Shown: in pieces, positions 1 through 7,524 of the stretch | Numbering within the stretch: the first letter of the stretch is position 1 | Layout of the letters: the number at the start of each line of letters is the position of its first letter | Assembly: GCF_002295115.1 (NCBI RefSeq) | Contig: NZ_NSFV01000001.1 | Location: 558,001 to 622,000, forward strand | Length of the DNA: 64,000 nucleotides | Source of the DNA: Mesorhizobium sp. WSM4311 | Lineage (GTDB): Bacteria > Pseudomonadota > Alphaproteobacteria > Rhizobiales > Rhizobiaceae | Direction: 5' to 3' | Made by a program: the position numbers and the translations under genes | Notes under the pieces: generated by a model | What the model was told of the DNA's origin: nothing | Seen by the model: the letters and a program-made list of their open reading frames with translations, nothing else | Database searches by the model: none

Positions 1-411
1 GGCCAGCAACAGCGTTCGCGATTTTCCGGAGCCGATGTCGATGAATGTATGGGCATGGAGATCGCGTGGCAGCGACTTCATGATGAAGTCGAAGGTTCTG
101 GGCGACGTGCAGACGGCTTCATTGCCCATGGCGCGGTGCGGGCCGACGACATTGAGGGCGCCGAGCTGGATCGAGCCGGCCGTATCGACGCCGTGCCGGC
201 GATCCCATTTCCGGGCGACGCGGTCGGCGAGCATATGCCTGATGTTGCGCTGGACAAAGCCAAGGCTTGCGCCGAGCCCATGCCGGCGGATGAGCCTTAG
301 CGGCTCCAGCAGGCCATGCTGGCGGAGATAGGACCATGCCCGGCCAAGACGGCCGAAGGAACGATCTTCGAGGCCATCCCGATCCAGGCGCGGCATTTCG
401 ATATTCGTCAT
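1..411 (-). CDS. Class I SAM-dependent methyltransferase, N-terminal part (runs off window)
   Basis: An open minus-strand frame of 137 codons runs off the left edge, so only the N-terminal part is seen. Near its end it carries FIDIGSGKSRTLLLA, which matches motif I (the SAM-binding glycine loop) of class I methyltransferases. The preceding ~100 residues are basic and fit a helical lead-in domain. The start is taken as the ATG at 411; an in-frame ATG at 441 would add ten residues, and neither has a strong ribosome binding site. The substrate cannot be told. It lies downstream of lpxXL on the same strand with a ~145-bp gap, so it may or may not be co-transcribed. Confidence 0.7.
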   Translation of the reverse strand, partial: MTNIEMPRLDRDGLEDRSFGRLGRAWSYLRQHGLLEPLRLIRRHGLGASLGFVQRNIRHMLADRVARKWDRRHGVDTAGSIQLGALNVVGPHRAMGNEAVCTSPRTFDFIMKSLPRDLHAHTFIDIGSGKSRTLLLA

Positions 412-555
412 GCCACGGGCTCCATCCCAGTCGATGAACATCTCGGTGGGGTATGTGCGCTCTCGTCGTTTAAGATTCCCTGACCAGCGACGTTACGAAT
501 GTCTGGATCGCGGCCCATCGGTACCGGAAATGGTAGGCGCCAAACACTTCAGGGG

Positions 556-1551
556 TCAGCTGTTTGCGGCCGGCGCTTTTGCCTGCGGCTGCTTTTTACG
601 CCGCCAGTTGCTGATCTCCCACCTTTTGTGGAACCACATCCACTGGCCGGGATCCTCGCGCACCCAGCGCTCGACCACGTCGTTCAGCATCTGGGTGGTG
701 GCGTGAACGTCGACGCTGCCGTCGGCGGTGCGCGGCAGGACCAGTCTGTCCTCGATCTCGAGGCGGAAGCGGTTGCCTGGCAATCTGATGCAACGCGCCG
801 GATAGACGTCGCAGTCATAGTGACGGGCAAGCGTGCCGAGCACACGGTTGCTCTGGCAGGGGCGGCCGAAGAAGGTCGTGTCCAGGCCGTTGGAGAATTT
901 CTGGTCGACAAGGACGCCGATATTGCCGCCGTTTTCCAGCACCCCGGCCAATGCGAAGGAGGCGCCGGCCATCGACGGCAGCAGCGCGCCCATGGTCGAG
1001 CGCCGCGTCGAGAGGATGTAGTCGGCAAGGTAGGGGTTGTTGGGCGGGCGAAACAGGGCCGTGATATTCATGCCGAAGGTCGCCGCCGCCACCGGCAGCA
1101 GCTCGAAATTGCCGAGATGGCCGGTGAAGACGATGTGCGGTTGCTTCTCCGCGGCGATCTCGACGAAATGCTCTATTCCCTTGACCTCGACGCGGCCGGG
1201 CGTGCTGGCGGCCGGGTCATAGTCGAACAGGGCGTCGAGGAAGATGTATTCGGCGGCAAGGCGGGCCATGTTGCCCCACATGTCGGAGGCAATAGCCTGG
1301 ATTTCGTCCTCGCTCTTTTCCGGATAGGCCTTGCGCAGATTGTCGATGGCGACCCGGTGGCGTCCGACCCTGGGACCAATGAAGCGCGCGACGCGGTCGG
1401 CGAAATTCAGCGCGCTGTCGACCGGCAGCAGGCGCAGCACCGAAATGATGATCATCGCCGCACGTGCGACCAGCCAGTAGTTCAGCTGGCGCAGCTGCCT
1501 GCCATAGCGAAACCTGAGATCGCGGCGAAACTTCTTGAGCACCGAAGTCAA
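556..1551 (-). CDS. lpxXL: Lipid A acyltransferase LpxXL (very-long-chain acyl transfer)
   Basis: This 331-residue protein belongs to the LpxL/HtrB lysophospholipid acyltransferase family. It has the catalytic HX4E motif (HLGNFE, about residue 145), a following RPPNNP block, and an N-terminal hydrophobic segment (MIIISVLRLLPV) for inner-membrane attachment. In rhizobia LpxXL moves the 27-hydroxyoctacosanoyl chain from AcpXL to lipid A. Placement as the last gene of the acpXL cluster, four bases after the upstream dehydrogenase stop, supports that role over the general LpxL role. The likely start is a TTG at 1551; a GTG three codons later is an alternative. The C-terminus is Lys/Ala-rich. Confidence 0.9.
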   Translation of the reverse strand: MTSVLKKFRRDLRFRYGRQLRQLNYWLVARAAMIIISVLRLLPVDSALNFADRVARFIGPRVGRHRVAIDNLRKAYPEKSEDEIQAIASDMWGNMARLAAEYIFLDALFDYDPAASTPGRVEVKGIEHFVEIAAEKQPHIVFTGHLGNFELLPVAAATFGMNITALFRPPNNPYLADYILSTRRSTMGALLPSMAGASFALAGVLENGGNIGVLVDQKFSNGLDTTFFGRPCQSNRVLGTLARHYDCDVYPARCIRLPGNRFRLEIEDRLVLPRTADGSVDVHATTQMLNDVVERWVREDPGQWMWFHKRWEISNWRRKKQPQAKAPAANS

Positions 1552-1555
1552 GGCC

Positions 1556-2584
1556 TCAGGCGACGCGCAGGATGATCTTGCCGAAGACGTCGCGGCCTTC
1601 CATGCGCTTCAGCGCTGCGTCGATATCGTCGAAGCCGACTTCGGTGTCGATGACCGGCGCGACCTGTCCCGCCGCCATTTTCTGCATGGCGTTGGCCATG
1701 TTCTCCATGCGGCAGCCGAAGGAGCCGAGCAGCTTCAATTGCTGCTGGAAGAGCTGCATCAGGTTGATCTGCGTCGAAACGCCCGAGGTCGAGCCGCAGG
1801 TCACCAGGCGGCCGCCGCGCTTCAGGCACAGCATCGAACCGGCAAAGGTGTCGGCGCCGACATGTTCGAAGACGACATCGACGCCCTTCTTCTTGGTCAG
1901 CTTGCGCACGACGCCTTCGAAGCGGTCTTCGCGGTAGTTGATGACCTGGTCGGCGCCGAGCGCCTTGGCCTTGTCGATCTTGTCGTTGGAACCGACCGTG
2001 GTGATGATGGTGCAGCCCATCCGCTTCGCCAGCTGGATCGCCGCCGAACCGATGCCGGAGCCGCCGGCATGGACGAGGATGGTTTCGCCGGGCTGCAATC
2101 TCGCATTGTCGAACAGCATGTGCTCGACCGTGCCGAAGGTGACGGGGGCCACCGCGGCGCCGATATCGCTCACGCCGGGCGGGGCGGGGACCAGCAGGCG
2201 CGCCGGCAGGTTGATCTTCTCCTGGGCAAAACCGTCGAGATGGAAGCCGTGGACGCCGGAAACATGTTCACAGAGATTGTCGCGGCCTTCGCGACAGGCG
2301 CGGCAAAGGCCGCAAGTGCGCGCGCCGTAGATCGACACCAATTGCCCGGGCAGCAGGCTGGACACGCCGGGACCGACCGCCTCGACCTCGCCGGAGGCCT
2401 CGGCGCCGACAACCAACGGCAGCTTGCGCTTGGCGAAGGCCATGCCGCGCCAGCCCCAGACGTCGATATGGTTCAGCGCCACTGCCTTGATGCGCAGCGT
2501 GACTTCGCCGAGTGCGGGTGGCGGGGGAGGCGGCAGGTCCACCGTCTCAAGACGGCGATCCTCGATAAGTTGCAATGCGCGCAT
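1556..2584 (-). CDS. Zinc-containing MDR-family dehydrogenase/reductase of the acpXL cluster
   Basis: The 342-residue protein is a medium-chain dehydrogenase/reductase with a Rossmann motif GGSGIGSAAIQLAK (about 170-183) and a structural zinc cluster CGLCRACREGRDNLC (about 92-106). The usual catalytic zinc ligands look lost: the Cys site reads NHID and the GHE motif reads GAE, as in quinone or enoyl reductases. That fits an enoyl-thioester reductase in very-long-chain fatty acid elongation; the gene is usually called an alcohol dehydrogenase (adh2XL) in rhizobial clusters. The role is inferred from context. It lies 36 bp after fabF1XL and 4 bp before lpxXL, so it is almost certainly in the operon. 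Confidence 0.85.
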   Translation of the reverse strand: MRALQLIEDRRLETVDLPPPPPPALGEVTLRIKAVALNHIDVWGWRGMAFAKRKLPLVVGAEASGEVEAVGPGVSSLLPGQLVSIYGARTCGLCRACREGRDNLCEHVSGVHGFHLDGFAQEKINLPARLLVPAPPGVSDIGAAVAPVTFGTVEHMLFDNARLQPGETILVHAGGSGIGSAAIQLAKRMGCTIITTVGSNDKIDKAKALGADQVINYREDRFEGVVRKLTKKKGVDVVFEHVGADTFAGSMLCLKRGGRLVTCGSTSGVSTQINLMQLFQQQLKLLGSFGCRMENMANAMQKMAAGQVAPVIDTEVGFDDIDAALKRMEGRDVFGKIILRVA

Positions 2585-2620
2585 TGGGCCTGTCGGTTCA
2601 GTGGGGCTGAAAAAGGTCGC

Positions 2621-3892
2621 TTAGACCGGTTCCCGCGCCATGACAAGGCAAGTGTTCTGGCCGCCGAAGCCGAAGGAGTTCGACAGAACGCTGCGAACCT
2701 CGGCGTTGCGCTTCTTGTTCGGCACCACGTCGAGCACGATCGCCGGGTCGGGATTGTCGTAGTTGATGGTCGGCGGAATGACGCTTTCGCGCATCGTCAT
2801 CAGCGAGAACGCCGCCTCGACGGCGCCCGCCGCAGACAGTGTGTGGCCGATCATCGACTTGTTCGACGAGACCGGCATCGAGCCGATGCGCTCGCCGAAC
2901 ACTGTCGACAGCGACAAATGCTCCATCTTGTCGTTTTCCGGCGTCGAGGTGCCATGGGCGTTGACGTAGTCGATCTCGTCCTTGCTGAGGCCCGCATCCG
3001 CAAGGGCGGCGCGAACCGCCGCGATTGCCGGCGAACCGTCAGGCTTGGAGCGGGTGCGGTGGAAATCGTCGGCCTTTTCGCCGCAGCCGCGCAGGATGCC
3101 GAGCACGGTCGCGCCACGGGCCAGGGCTGCTTCCAGCGATTCCAGCACCAGCGCGCCGGAGCCCTCGGCCAGCACGAAGCCGTCGCGGTCCTTGGAGAAC
3201 GGCTTGGAAGCCTTTTCGGGAATGTCGTTGTGGGTCGACAGCGCCGACAGCAGCGAGAAGCGGATCAGTGCCTCGGCGGTCGCCGAGCCGTCGGCGCCGA
3301 TCGACAGCGCCCGGTCGCATTCGCCGCGGCGGATCGCCTCGACGCCGAGCTGGATGGCTGTGGCGCCCGAGGCGCAGGCGGTCGACAGCGTGATCGGCAG
3401 GCCGCGCGTGCCGAACCGATCGGCGAGCCGGTCAGCGATCGAGCCGAACTGGGTGGTCTCGAAGATGTCGAGTTCCTTCAGTCCGCGCGCTACCCGCAGC
3501 AGCCTTTCGGCGCCGGCGTCCTGTTTGTCGGAATTGTAGAGCGAGAAGCGTTCGTGCCAGTCGAGCTCGACCGGCGGCGAGGCAAGGAAGAGAGGCCCAC
3601 CGAAATCGCTGGAATCAAGGCCGGATTCGGCCACGGCTTCATGCGCGGCGGTTTCGGCCAACTCGTAGGTGAGGGGGCTGGCGCCCTTCGAGCTTGAGTC
3701 CAGAAAGTCGACCATGCCGGAAATGCGGGTGTTGAGGTGGTCGACCGGAAAGCGGGTGATCGGGTGGATGCCCGACTTGCCCGAAGTCAGCGCCGCCCAA
3801 TTGTCAGCCTTGCCGACGCCAAGCGAAGTCACCACGCCGATACCGGTGACGGCGACGATCGGCCTGCCCATGTGATCTCTGAAATTGGTCAT
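2621..3892 (-). CDS. fabF1XL: Beta-ketoacyl-ACP synthase FabF1XL (catalytic condensing enzyme)
   Basis: At 423 residues this is a full-length KAS II-type ketosynthase. It has the complete Cys-His-His triad: Cys in STACASG (about 170), His in NAHGTST (about 308) and His in IGHTLSAAG (about 344). It ends with the family's GFGGQN glycine loop. It would extend acyl chains on AcpXL toward the C28 lipid A chain. The start ATG at 3892 has a GAGGG element about 6 bases upstream. It follows fabF2XL by ~55 bp and precedes the MDR dehydrogenase, all on one strand, so they probably form one transcript. Confidence 0.9.
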   Translation of the reverse strand: MTNFRDHMGRPIVAVTGIGVVTSLGVGKADNWAALTSGKSGIHPITRFPVDHLNTRISGMVDFLDSSSKGASPLTYELAETAAHEAVAESGLDSSDFGGPLFLASPPVELDWHERFSLYNSDKQDAGAERLLRVARGLKELDIFETTQFGSIADRLADRFGTRGLPITLSTACASGATAIQLGVEAIRRGECDRALSIGADGSATAEALIRFSLLSALSTHNDIPEKASKPFSKDRDGFVLAEGSGALVLESLEAALARGATVLGILRGCGEKADDFHRTRSKPDGSPAIAAVRAALADAGLSKDEIDYVNAHGTSTPENDKMEHLSLSTVFGERIGSMPVSSNKSMIGHTLSAAGAVEAAFSLMTMRESVIPPTINYDNPDPAIVLDVVPNKKRNAEVRSVLSNSFGFGGQNTCLVMAREPV

Positions 3893-3946
3893 CGGAGCCC
3901 TCGAGCGGTTTATCTCTGCAGCATGGCAGCATGGCGAGTGCCCGCC

Positions 3947-5137
3947 TTACGCTGATTTGACCAGCGCCATGCCTTCGAATTGGTGATAGCCGATCGCCGT
4001 TGCAAGGACGCTTGCGGGAATGCCTTCGAACGGCTTCTCGGCCGCGGCATCAAAGACGGGGTAGGCGGCCTTACGGTCAACGGCGAGTGCCGCCAGCGCC
4101 ACGGCGAACGGAAACTGCGCTTCCTTCATGTGCCCGGTCAGCGTCGAGAAGCCGCGCGCGGCGATTGTCTCGACGGCATCGAGCGCTGTTTTCTCGGCAG
4201 TGGTTGCGGCATGCGCGCCGGACGCGCCCGACATGGCGAGCAGTCTGCCGTTCGGCAGCGCCGCCTGGCTGAGCAGTCCGGCGATTTCGGCGTCGAGTTC
4301 TCCGCGCGACCGCCTGGCCCGGCCGGAGACGACCGGTCCGAGCTCGGCATAGATCTTGCGCCCACGGCTCATTGCGTGGTCGCGCTGTTCCAGCACCAGG
4401 AAGGCGCCGCCGGAGCCGGAGACCACGCCGCCACCCTCGGCACCCTGCCTTTGCCAGACAGGCTTCCAGGGGCCGCGATGCAGATAGCCGGCAAGCTCGT
4501 AGCCGAGCAGCATATCGGAATGTTCGGTCTGGAAGGCGCCGCCGACCAGCACGTGCGTCGACTGGCCCGAGCGGATCCGCGCCGCGGCCGTCTCGACGGC
4601 GGAAACGCCGGCCCCTTCCTCGCCCATGAAGGTGCGCGAGGAGCCCGTCACCTTGTGGACGATGGAGATGTTGCCGGCGAGAAGGTTGGAAAGCTGGGCC
4701 AGGAACAAGGTCGGCCGCAATTCCGTGGTCAGCTTCTCGTTGAGCAGTACATCGCGGTCGTTGCGGCTTTCCGAAGCGGCGAGGATGGCGGCGTCGACCG
4801 CCTCGTCTCGCTCGCCGCCGCCGGCAGCCACCACCATGTCCATGGTCGTGCAAAGCTCGTCATTGCCCTTGATGCCGGCATCGTCGAGCGCCAGGCCGGC
4901 GGCATAGGTGCCGAGCCGTTGCCATGTCTCCATCTGCCGCTGGTCGCCGCGCTTGGCGATCTGCAGGTTCCAGTCGATCTCCGGCAGCGGATGAACGGTA
5001 TAGGGCGCGAAGCGCGCGGTTTCGAGCACCGGCTGCAGGCCCGGTTGCGCGAGCTTCTGCCAGTGGGCGTCAGGGCCTTCTCCCAGCGAGGAGACAAGGC
5101 CGATACCAGTGATGACGACGTCGCGGGGGTTACTCAT
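3947..5137 (-). CDS. fabF2XL: Ketosynthase-fold protein FabF2XL, catalytic cysteine absent
   Basis: This 396-residue protein has the thiolase fold of KAS enzymes (start VVITGIGLVSSLGEG; end IGYHQFEGMALV). The nucleophile region reads KVTGSSRTFMGEEGAG, where active enzymes have TACAS, and there is no cysteine nearby. Histidines remain near GAHAATT and LTGHMKEAQF. It therefore probably cannot condense alone and may act as a chain-length-factor-like partner of FabF1XL, as in KS-alpha/KS-beta pairs; this is inference. It follows acpXL by 56 bp. The ATG at 5137 has no obvious ribosome binding site, which may mean translational coupling. Confidence 0.85.
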   Translation of the reverse strand: MSNPRDVVITGIGLVSSLGEGPDAHWQKLAQPGLQPVLETARFAPYTVHPLPEIDWNLQIAKRGDQRQMETWQRLGTYAAGLALDDAGIKGNDELCTTMDMVVAAGGGERDEAVDAAILAASESRNDRDVLLNEKLTTELRPTLFLAQLSNLLAGNISIVHKVTGSSRTFMGEEGAGVSAVETAAARIRSGQSTHVLVGGAFQTEHSDMLLGYELAGYLHRGPWKPVWQRQGAEGGGVVSGSGGAFLVLEQRDHAMSRGRKIYAELGPVVSGRARRSRGELDAEIAGLLSQAALPNGRLLAMSGASGAHAATTAEKTALDAVETIAARGFSTLTGHMKEAQFPFAVALAALAVDRKAAYPVFDAAAEKPFEGIPASVLATAIGYHQFEGMALVKSA

Positions 5138-5193
5138 GGGCGGCTTTGTGGGTCAGGCGGCAAAGCGCGTCAAGGTCACGCGCTCAACTGACG

Positions 5194-5475
5194 TCAGGCG
5201 GTCTTGGCGGCGACGAGCGCGTCGATCTTGGCGCACAGGTTCTTCATGACGAAGTAGTCGTCGGTCGAAGCCTTGCCGTCATTGACTTCCTGGGTCCACT
5301 TTTCCAACGGCACCTTGATGCCGAATTCCTTGTCGATGGCAAAGACGATGTCGAGGAAATCGAGGCTGTCGATGCCGAGATCGTCGATCGTGTGGCTCTC
5401 GGGCGTGATGGTGTCGATATCGATCTCGCTGGTGTCGGCAATGATCTTGGCGACTTTGTCGAACGTGGTGGACAA
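5194..5475 (-). CDS. acpXL: Acyl carrier protein AcpXL (very-long-chain lipid A acyl carrier)
   Basis: The 93-residue acidic carrier protein has the phosphopantetheine attachment motif [10 protein letters not shown] (Ser about 37) and the AcpXL-typical end [14 protein letters not shown]. AcpXL carries the growing 27-hydroxy-C28 chain used by LpxXL. The start is set at the TTG at 5475: it gives the conserved N-terminus [18 protein letters not shown] and has AAGGA seven bases upstream. A longer frame to 5601 exists, but its extra residues look like untranslated leader. It is the first gene of the cluster. Confidence 0.93.
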   Translation of the reverse strand: MSTTFDKVAKIIADTSEIDIDTITPESHTIDDLGIDSLDFLDIVFAIDKEFGIKVPLEKWTQEVNDGKASTDDYFVMKNLCAKIDALVAAKTA

Positions 5476-5602
5476 GGGCTTTTCCTTCTTTGCGGGCGGA
5501 ATCTGTCCGCATCCTGTTTGGGCGCTGTCTAATCGGTTTTTCCCGGCAGGAAAAGGCCTGATAGTCCGGGCGCAGATGGGAAGCGTGCCCAAGAAACGCA
5601 AG

Positions 5603-5631
5603 AAGGGCCGCCGGTCAACCCGGCGGCCCTT
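5603..5631 (-). terminator. Rho-independent-type terminator of the slipin gene
   Basis: A perfect 12-bp stem (AAGGGCCGCCGG / CCGGCGGCCCTT) with a five-base loop lies 15 bp past the slipin stop codon. On the minus strand it is followed by a moderately T-rich stretch (CTTGCGTTTCTT). It would end slipin transcription before the acpXL leader. Confidence 0.7.
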
Positions 5632-5645
5632 CCCATTACGTCAGG

Positions 5646-6791
5646 TTAGTTGTTGTCACGGAGCTTGACCAAGTCGTTCAGCAGCCCGCCCGTTCCGTTG
5701 TGGACAGTCAGCCGCTCGACCTTGCCGGCGATGGTTTCCAGAGCCTCGAGCTCCTTCAGCCGCAGCATCACCGGGTTCTCCGCCATCACCCTGGCCGTGT
5801 TGAGCAGGGAACGCGTGGCGTTCGTCTCCTCGCGGCGGCGGATGACGTTGGCCTCGGCCTGCTTTTCGGCCGAAACCACCTGGTTGAGGATCTCGCGCAT
5901 CTCGCCCGGCAGGATCACATCCTTGAGGGCGATATCGCTGACCTCGAGGCCGATATCGGCCATGTCGGCACGGACCTTGGCCGCGGCTTCCTCGTCGACC
6001 GTCACCTTCTTTTCAAGAATCTGGTCGAGCGTCAGCGCGCCCAGCGTCTTGCGGAAGGCGTATTGCAGGGCGCGATAAAGGGCCTCGGAGAAGTCCTTCA
6101 CGGCGCTCACCGCCTTGACCGGGTCGACGACCCAGTATTCGGCGGCGATGTTGACGCGGATCGTTACGCGATCCTTGGTCAGCACTTCCTGCCCGGCGAC
6201 ATCGAGCGACTGGCGCTTGAGGTCGACGACCTTCACCTGCAGCAGGCGTCCGACATTCCAGAAGCCGTGCACGCCCGCGGCTAGCGTCCGGACCAGGACA
6301 CCATCGACGAACAGCAGGCCGGCCTGGCCATCGACGACCGGATGGACGGACATCAACTCCGCCTTCCGGGCCTGGCCGAGCCGGCGCATGACCGCCGGAT
6401 CGATGGCCAGATCGGCCGAAGTATCGACCGTCGTCACCGTCCACGGCCCGGCATCGGTCCACAGAACCAGCTTGCGGTCCGGCGCCAGAACGGCATGCAG
6501 GTTTCCGTCGCGCTCGATGATGGCGACATCCGTGCGCCCGGTGCGAACGACGGTGAAATGACGCGCGGTCACATCCGGGAGCTTGTCGAACAACGCCTTC
6601 TCGTATGCCGAAACGAATTCCGGGTTCTTCAGATCGTGCCGTGACACTTCCAGGCTCTCGCGCCGGTTGGCTAGCCAGTGCTCGCCCGGCATCAGGACGG
6701 CCTTGATCTCACCCTTGTAGAGGGTGAGGGCACGTTCGTTTTCCCTTACGAGGACGCGCTCGCGTCCAAGAACCTTATCGAGAACAGTCAT
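5646..6791 (-). CDS. Slipin-family SPFH/Band 7 protein
   Basis: The 381-residue protein contains an SPFH/Band 7 domain of the stomatin-slipin type. Telling stretches are VLTKDRVTIRVNIAAEYWVVDP (quoted only as the block near residues 200-220), AFRKTLGALTLDQIL and GLEVSDIALKDVILP, followed by a helical EKQAEANVIRRREE segment. Unlike classic stomatins there is no clear N-terminal membrane segment; about 150 residues of other sequence precede the domain, so membrane association would need another route. The ATG at 6791 is chosen because AGGAG lies seven bases upstream; an ATG seven codons earlier lacks a site. It is monocistronic with its own terminator. Its cellular role is not defined by context. 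Confidence 0.85.
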   Translation of the reverse strand: MTVLDKVLGRERVLVRENERALTLYKGEIKAVLMPGEHWLANRRESLEVSRHDLKNPEFVSAYEKALFDKLPDVTARHFTVVRTGRTDVAIIERDGNLHAVLAPDRKLVLWTDAGPWTVTTVDTSADLAIDPAVMRRLGQARKAELMSVHPVVDGQAGLLFVDGVLVRTLAAGVHGFWNVGRLLQVKVVDLKRQSLDVAGQEVLTKDRVTIRVNIAAEYWVVDPVKAVSAVKDFSEALYRALQYAFRKTLGALTLDQILEKKVTVDEEAAAKVRADMADIGLEVSDIALKDVILPGEMREILNQVVSAEKQAEANVIRRREETNATRSLLNTARVMAENPVMLRLKELEALETIAGKVERLTVHNGTGGLLNDLVKLRDNN

Positions 6792-7096
6792 TGTCTTACT
6801 CCTGTCGGGCATGGCCCCATGCGAGGCGTCAACTCATGCGTCGATCTTCCCTTCGTTTCTCGTTTCACATCATCTTCCGGGCACGAATGATCCGGAGACC
6901 GGTGGCATCGATCCGTGGCGGGCCTTCGGGAGCGGATCGCGGGGCAGCGAAGCGGGCGCCGGAGGTCGAAGCCTCCCTTGCCGGCGACACTGCGCCTTGA
7001 TCGTCACCGCGGACCTGGCCGCGAACCGATGGCGTCGGACCTTTCGATACGGCCCTGGCCCGCAGGCTTCGGCCGTTCGTCAGGTCTTCAGCATTC
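6792..7096. other. Intergenic stretch with no supported gene
   Basis: Open frames here overlap in several phases without a family signature or ribosome binding site. It holds the slipin promoter region (minus strand) and the outer flank of the tRNA-like cluster. Confidence 0.5.
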
Positions 7097-7115
7097 CGGT
7101 CCCCGGACCGTTTTT
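7097..7115 (+). terminator. GC hairpin followed by T5
   Basis: A palindrome CGGTCCCCGGACCG is followed directly by TTTTT on the plus strand. There is no plus-strand gene upstream to need it. Read on the minus strand, the same hairpin follows the anticodon-arm-like hairpin at 7121-7137. It may therefore be the remnant T-arm of a decayed tRNA rather than a terminator. Confidence 0.35.
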
Positions 7116-7120
7116 GGATA

Positions 7121-7137
7121 ACACCACCCAAAGGTGT
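7121..7137 (-). other. Anticodon-arm-like hairpin with UGG loop
   Basis: On the minus strand this reads ACACC-TTTGGGT-GGTGT: a five-bp stem with a seven-base loop in the exact form of a tRNA-Pro(UGG) anticodon arm. A CGGC/GCCG stem with a seven-base loop, like a D arm, lies just before it. No acceptor stem can be assembled, so it is either a decayed tRNA or a chance transcription-end hairpin. Confidence 0.3.
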
Positions 7138-7150
7138 CGGCTTATCAGGC

Positions 7151-7224
7151 CGTTGGAGAAGGAATCGAACCTTCGACAGTCAGATTAACAATCTGATGCT
7201 CTAACCAAACTGAGCTATCCGTGG
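7151..7224 (-). tRNA. tRNA-Asn(GTT)-like, defective acceptor stem
   Basis: The D arm (GCTC/GAGC), the anticodon arm (TCAGA-TTGTTAA-TCTGA, anticodon GTT) and the T arm (GAAGG-TTCGATT-CCTTC) are all perfect. The acceptor halves CCACGGA and TCCAACG pair at only four of seven positions, with three mismatches in a row at positions 2-4. CCA is not encoded at its 3' end. Its first three bases double as the CCA of the preceding tRNA-like gene. A canonical tRNA-Asn with encoded CCA exists at 59289-59360, so this copy may be a pseudogene or a specialised tRNA. Confidence 0.6.
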
Positions 7225-7295
7225 TGCAGACAGCAGGAATCGAACCTGCGACCTCCGGACCCAAATCCGGCGCTCTTCCGCTGAGCTACGTCCGC
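7222..7295 (-). tRNA. tRNA-Pro(UGG)-like with abnormal anticodon loop, CCA encoded
   Basis: The acceptor (GCGGACG/TGTCTGC, two G-U pairs), D (GCTC/GAGC) and T (GCAGG-TTCGATT-CCTGC) arms are sound, and discriminator A plus CCA follow. The anticodon arm reads CCGGA-TTTGGG-TCCGG. It has either a five-bp stem with a six-base loop or a four-bp stem with an eight-base loop, never the normal seven. The centre is TGG, suggesting Pro identity. The body is 70 nt, short by one or two. Its CCA overlaps the 5' end of the tRNA-Asn-like gene. Confidence 0.55.
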
Positions 7296-7524
7296 GATCC
7301 CAATCCCCAAAGCGGCACCGTATACAGCGCGGCAAAGCCGCCTGCACGGGCGGAGACGAAAGCTCCAACCGTTGTGCTCACTTCGGTTTTCGTGACCGGG
7401 TGCGCGCCTATAGCCCCTGCGACGGGTTGTCGCAAGCGGCATTGTCGCGGCGAATTTACGGCTTCTTTCGGCGGTGGTATTTCGGCAACACTGTCTGCCG
7501 CGCCCGGGATGGAACGCAGTGGCC

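Noticed and set aside
1535..3697. 720-residue plus-strand open frame
   Set aside because: It lies antisense to three clearly recognised genes (the MDR dehydrogenase, fabF1XL and the end of lpxXL). Low-complexity Arg/Gly/Ala composition is typical of high-GC shadow frames.
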